Source: Nemania diffusa
Taxonomy: Eukaryota; Ascomycota; Sordariomycetes; Xylariales; Xylariaceae
NCBI GenBank assembly: GCA_038501195.1
Contig: JBBPUQ010000010.1
Location: forward strand, 2,161,001-2,225,000
Length of the DNA stretch: 64,000 nucleotides
Direction of reading: 5' to 3'
The notes under the pieces are model-generated. The model had not been told where the DNA came from. It saw only the letters and a list, made by a program, of their open reading frames with translations, and made no database searches. The translations under genes were made by a program, and so were the position numbers. This document shows, in pieces, positions 58,235-64,000 of the stretch; position 1 is the first letter of the stretch, and each line of letters begins with the position of its first letter.

Positions 58235-59735
58235 ACAGAGCGATTAGTCTTGATGCTTATTCTCTATAGTGTTCTTCCCTCATAGGGCTGGTTCTATATG
58301 TTTAGTATGGCTGAAGTTGGCATCCAGGGGCTAGTGTTAGTATATCGTGTATCGCATTCACCTAGGAATAGACGTAGGTAGCTTTAGAGATAGAACATGA
58401 GAATTTGTGTCCCCCACGAAGCTGACATGTTCATGGCGTCTGGCCTCGTCATATTCTCTCTCGTCTGGCAGAACTATATCCATTACCACAAATAAGTGTA
58501 GCTTCGTGCAGAGGTGACCTGACTCAGGGGTTGGCAGCTCAGGAGCTCCGACTGGCTTCCCTCGAAGCTAAGATATGTCATTCGTCACCGACCCATTGTT
58601 TCCCCCCAAACACAGCTTCTTAGCAACGAATTGAAACTAGCGGGAGGACGCTAGACTTGACATCGCCGCATGGAGCTTCCCGAAACTCTTTCAAGAGTTT
58701 GACAGCGCGAGGTTTAAATAGTAGGGCCGGGAGAGCACGTACTCTAGGCACCTAAGGTGATGCCGTCACTCCCGAGTGCCTTTATTCCGGACCCCTCGGG
58801 GCCATAGAGTCCTCAGGCGTTCGGCGTGATACAAACCCCATCTAGAGAGGTATTAACTGAAGTTAAATGGGTAGACAGTGGCGGGTGATTGGTTAGAATA
58901 GATGAAACATGCAGTAGACTAGACAAACAAGACGTTCTGATTAGACTGACATGACGATCAGCTTAGGCACTGGTCTGGAAAGCTGGTTGCTAGAGCTAAA
59001 ATTATTATTTCAAGGTTGCAGCCTTTCATTTCTCGATATTATTTGGAAATTACCTTTCGTCCCCCTGAGTATTCTGTACGTACGTAGGTATCATCTATAG
59101 CCATTCTTGAATATAAAAAAAAACCATTGAAAACGTCAATAGCCCGGACGATGGTCTGCTGTTCAGTGATATGATATCATGTGTCTAGGCATATATGTGG
59201 GTGATCTCATTGTCTCTTTGTTAGGGCTTTGTTCACGATGGTTGTCGCTTGATGTCTACCTCTTAAGCATACCTGGTAATAAGTAGGTGTGCGCGGCCTC
59301 GACAGTTGGGGTTGGGGAACTGTCTACGTCAGTCTGCCGACCCCCGGCCGGTTGGACTTATGTCAGCACATTATTTGGCATGTTAGATGGGCATTTATTT
59401 GATTTTTTTTATTCTAATAGGACAATTGGATAGGGCATATGACCTATTTCGTACCTCTTGAAGCAATTTAATAGGACTTCTTTCTGAAAGACACTGCATG
59501 CCAGTCAGTCAGTCAGCCAGTACCAAACAACTTGAGCTCCGGCTGTCCTGAGGACGTAGGCATGTGTAACTGCTTAGGTACCTAGCCTTACCTTATACGC
59601 CCACCTACAGTACTACCTACCTACAGTATGCATAAGTAATGTACTTACTCTCTACCTGGGCTACGGTTGCCCACAGGGCTTACTGTCTCATAATTCAATT
59701 TAGATAACTATGCTGATACCACTGGGCCCACCTTT
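58235..59735. other. intergenic, no gene supported
   Basis: About 1.5 kb between the last gene and the right A/T block. It contains GTCA repeats (59500-59518) and TAGGTACCTA-type motifs (59576-59630). No coding frame is supported. Confidence 0.5.
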
Positions 59736-60010
59736 TTTTTTTACTTTTCTTCTTAAATTAAACTTGCAATTTAACTTTTTATAATTATTTTTTTAATTTA
59801 GCAATAATTTATTTAAACTTTTATACAAATTAATATATATATAGTTAATTTAATTATATTTTAAAATAGCTATATAAATTAAACGTAATTTTTTTAAATT
59901 AAATTTGTTATATATAATTTATAAATATACTAGTTTTATATAGTTTGTATATTTTATTTTTTTATTAATTTTATTTTATTTGCTATAATTGCTATAGTTA
60001 CTATATAATT

Positions 60011-60555
60011 TTATATAAATAAATTTTATTTTTATATTTTTAATAATATTAAAAACAACTATAAATATTTTTAAATATTTTAATTTGTTTTAAACTATAT
60101 AAATAGTTTTTAATTTATTAATAAATATATTTGTTAATTATAATTATATTTTATATTAATAAATATTGTTTTTATATTTTTAATAATATTAATTTTAACT
60201 ATAAATATTTTTAATTATTTTAGCTAATTTTATATTATATAAATATATTTTAACTTATTAGTAAATATATTAAATAGTAATAATAATATTTTATATTAAT
60301 AAATATTATTTTTATATTTTTAATAATATTAATTTTAATAGTTAACTTTTTAAAAAATTTAAAGTTTTTTTATATTGTATAAGTTTATTTTAATTTATTA
60401 ATAAATATATTTTATAGTAGCTATAATATATTATATTAATAAATATTGTTTTAATATTTTTAAAAATATTACTTTTAATTATTAATAGTTTTAAAAATTT
60501 AAAAACGTTTTAAGTAATATAAATATAATTTAATTAAATAATATATATATTTTTA
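60011..60555. repeat. decayed tandem repeat, about four 140-bp units
   Basis: A landmark (TTATATTAATAAAT and close variants) begins at 60011, 60151, 60291 and 60431, exactly 140 bases apart. Each is followed by a similar TTTTTATATTTTTAATAAT segment and a poorly conserved second half. Confidence 0.8.
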
Positions 60556-63500
60556 TTAAAATTAAAAAATTTAGTTAATATATTTTTTAATTAAAACTTT
60601 TAAAAATAAATTTATATTATTAATAAAAATATAAATTTATATAAATATATTATTTATATTATAACTGCAATAATATTATTATATAATATTTTGATTGTTT
60701 TATTAATATATTATATAGCAAAACATTTAAAAAATTAAAATATAATTAATTAAAGCAAAAGTAGTATTATTAAATAGTATATTTTATTTTTTAATTTTTA
60801 ATATATTGTTTTTTTTTTGCTATATAAAATTGCAGTAATTTTAATTATATTGTATAAAATATATAAATAATTTATTAAAATTAAATTTAATTAAGTATAT
60901 AATTAATAATATAATATTATTAAAGCTTATAAAAATATAAAAATATATAAAATAATATTAAAATATATAATTAATTTAAATATTAATTAATTAATATAGT
61001 TTTTTGTTTATTAATTTGTTAATATTTAAATTACTTATTTTTACTTTTTGTGTTTTTTAACTTTTTTATATTTTATAAAAATTTCTTTTTATATATTTTT
61101 ATTATATTTTGCTTTATTTTTTTTTTTTTTATTATTTATATATTGTTAATTTTTTATTTTAGTTATTATTATACTTTTTTAATTGTTTTTAAATTTTAAA
61201 GTTAATAATATATTTTTGTTTATTTTGTTTATTATATATATATTAGCTAATAATATTAAAAAATAAACTTTTTTTATTATTAAAAAGCTTTATTAATATA
61301 TATATAACTAAGTTTACTGCTTTTTAAATATAACTTTTATATAATTTTTTAATATATTTTATATTATATTAAGCTAATATAATTTATTATAAATATTTAT
61401 ATACTATTACAATTTTAAAGTTATTATATTAAACTAAAAATATTAAAAAGTTAAATATAAAAAAAATATTTAAAAATGTTGTATTATTATTATATATTAT
61501 TTGTTTATTAAAAATATAGCAAAAAAAATATATATATAATATATATATAATAAATTTTTTAATTTAAATAATAAATGTGTTATTTTTAGTAATAATAAAC
61601 TTAGTAATACTTATATTAATTGTTTTTATTTAAATATTAGTTATAACTATTTGTTTTATATTAATAAATTATAACTTTAGTTAATTAAATATAAAAAAAC
61701 AACTACTAATTTGTATTAATTTAAAAAAAAAAAAACAAGTAGTTATAAAAAAAACTTAAGAATTTTTTAAAAAGTTTATAAAAAAGATTTTTAATTAAAC
61801 GTTTATTAAAAAGTTAAAAAATTAGCAGTTTATATTTAAACAAACTATTTATAACAAAACTTTAGTTAAATTGTTTTATAAAAAGTAACATATATAAATA
61901 ATAGCATTATAAATAAAAAATAAACAAACAAAAAATAAAAAATATTTATATAATAATGTTATATTATATAATATTGTAATAAAATATTAAGTTTTATTAT
62001 ATATATAAAACTTAATATATTAATTAAACTGATTTTTTATATATATTAAAAAATTTAAGTAGTTTAAACTTATATTAATTTAAAATAAAAAGTTTAATAT
62101 TAAAAAACTTTAATTTTTATAAAAATGTAATTATTTTATAATATTATAATAATATATTTATATACAAAATTTGTTAGTTTTTACTATAAACATATAATAT
62201 TAATATAAAACAAATGATTTTATATTGTTAGTTTTAAATATAAAATATAGCGCTTAAACAAAAACAGATAATTTAAATTAAAAGCTTTAATAAAACAATT
62301 TAATATTATTATTTTAAGTTTAAACTAAATAATATAAAAATTTTAAAAAAGCTTAAAAAGTAATACTTTTAAATTAATTAAAACAAGCTTAAACAATATT
62401 AATATAAGCTAAAAATATATTAATAGAAAATATTAAATCAAACTATATATTTATAAATATAGTTTTATAAATTTTTTAATAAATAATTGTTATTTTTTTA
62501 TATAATATTATATTTATTGCAATATAACTTATATTAATATATATAAAAAACAGTAATAATTAACTTTTTTTATAACACTATATTTAAAACGTTTAAAAAA
62601 TATTACTTTCAAATATTAATAAAACAACTATAAATAATTAAAAGCAATTGTATTAGCTAAATAATATTAAGTTTAAATTATATATAATATATTAATAAAT
62701 ATTATAAGCTATAATATTGAAGTTTTAAAATATATAGTATAATTAATATATATTTGTACTATATTGTTTAATTTTATATTAAAACAATAGTTGTAATAAA
62801 AATTATAGTGCTTGCTTAATATATATATTATATTTAATAAGCAAACTTTTTATTAATAATAATATATTTAAATCGAAAATATAAAATAGTACTAACTATA
62901 ATAATATATTATTAGCTTTTAATAAATAATAGTAATATATATTTACTAAAGCTATATTAAAACAAATAAAGTAAACTAATATATAATTTAAATTAGCTAA
63001 ATCAAACTTAATTAACTTTTAAAAAAAACGTTAAAAATAAAGTACTTTTGTTTAAGTTATAACTACTTTAATTTAATAACTACTAATTTTATAAAAAAAG
63101 TATAAAAAATTAATAGATTAAATTTTAATAGAACTAACTATATAAAAAATATAAAATATTTTAGTAAATATATTATTTAAAAATATGTTTAACTAGTTGT
63201 TTTTAAACTAATTAAATAAACATAAAACTATTTCTAAAAACTTAAAAGCAAAAAATTATAAAATAAAACTAACTAATTTAATCGAATTGTATTAATATAT
63301 ATTTATATGTTTTTGCTTCGATATAAATTAAATAGTTTTAAAAATAACTAAAATATATATATTATTTAAAAACAAAAAAATTGCTAATATGTTTATATAA
63401 GCAAACTTTAAATATTATATTATTAACTAGATCTAGTTTAAACAATTAACTGCTGTATTAAATATAACAAATTATAATAAAATATGTTATATTAGTTTAT

Positions 63501-63860
63501 TTAAACAGCAATAAAACAGTATTAAGAATATTTATTTACAAATATGTTGTAAATATATAACTAATATATAGCTAAATGTTTTTAGTTTAATATAAACCGA
63601 TTAAATTATAAAAAGCTATTATTAAACAAATATTATTATTTGCAGCAGTATTTATATAAATATAAAACAAATAATAAAGAATTAAAACTGTTTTTATATT
63701 TATAACTAAAAAAAAGATTTAAATATTTCGAAAAATAAGCAATATAAAACAATATATATAAAAGTAAGCTAAAAAAAATAAATCAAAATAATAATAAATA
63801 AAATATTATTTAAAAATATAAATTTAAATTATAATACTATTAGTTATAATAAATAAATAA

Positions 63861-64000
63861 CTAAAATAAATTAAAATAAATTAAAATAAATTAAAATAAC
63901 TAAAATTATTAAAATAATAATAATAACTATAATAACTATAATAATTAAAATATTTAAAATAAACTAAAATAAATTAAAATAAATTAAAATAAATTAAAAT
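63861..64000. repeat. TTAAAATAAA decamer repeats at window end
   Basis: Perfect or near-perfect 10-base units at 63861-63900 and again at 63961-64000, separated by AATAACTAT-type repeats. The array runs off the window. Confidence 0.85.

Larger units (their letters stand above)
59736..64000. repeat. A/T-rich block reaching the window end
   Basis: At least 4.26 kb of very high A+T without protein-like frames, beginning abruptly after a CCACC sequence. It keeps slightly more G and C than the transposon core, mostly as isolated GC, AG and GT dinucleotides. It contains a 140-bp tandem repeat and decamer repeats. It is probably RIP-degraded repeat DNA continuing beyond the window; a centromeric or subtelomeric origin cannot be excluded. 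Confidence 0.85.

Overview
The window reads as nuclear DNA of a filamentous ascomycete (Pezizomycotina, probably Sordariomycetes). The genes carry short GT-AG introns (about 50-110 nt), the gene-bearing DNA is moderately to strongly GC-rich, and it is interrupted by almost pure A/T blocks. Nonsense codons that fit CpA-to-TpA changes point to repeat-induced point mutation (RIP). Species is not determinable from what I can see.

Left half (0.2-24.5 kb): ordinary conserved genes. In order: an FAD amine-oxidase-type oxidoreductase (-), a DUF4048 protein (-), an ATP-dependent DNA ligase IV-like protein of five exons (+), ERG2 C-8 sterol isomerase (-) divergent from the exosome subunit CSL4 (+), a Sec2-type Rab GEF (+), the eight-exon V-ATPase catalytic subunit A (-), a secreted acid sphingomyelinase-like phosphodiesterase (-) and a CASTOR/GATSL-type ACT-domain protein (-). 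I resolved most splice sites by hand from reading frame and family conservation. Two ligase and VMA1 introns are unusual.

Middle (26.4-40.5 kb): a 14.1-kb DNA transposon delimited by 39-bp terminal inverted repeats (26385-26423 and 40482-40520) and a perfect 6-bp target duplication CCTAAT. It carries a DUF3716-like zinc-binding protein gene (+), a 9.5-kb core that is nearly all A/T, an integrase-like DDE transposase with a Clr5-like N-terminus (+, one nonsense codon), and an opposite-strand protein with a SUMO-interaction motif and about five SUMO-acceptor motifs. A paired TTGTACAA motif recurs near or inside the element's genes. This is the most novel item in the window.

Right half (41.8-58.2 kb): a METTL25-type methyltransferase (-), a decayed ABCC-type ABC transporter (+, first nucleotide-binding domain deleted and a stop in the second), the SNARE TLG1 (+) convergent with the mRNA-export factor GLE1 (-), an ankyrin-like protein (+), a Zn2Cys6 transcription factor (+) and a beta-lactamase-family serine hydrolase (+). 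From about 59.74 kb to the end lies a second A/T block with a decayed 140-bp tandem repeat and no readable gene.

Cellular roles are mostly housekeeping: sterol synthesis, RNA decay and export, vesicle fusion, organelle acidification and nutrient sensing. The accessory material is the transposon, the ABC relic and the 52-58 kb gene group beside the A/T block. Splice sites, starts and family assignments were read by eye without database searches.
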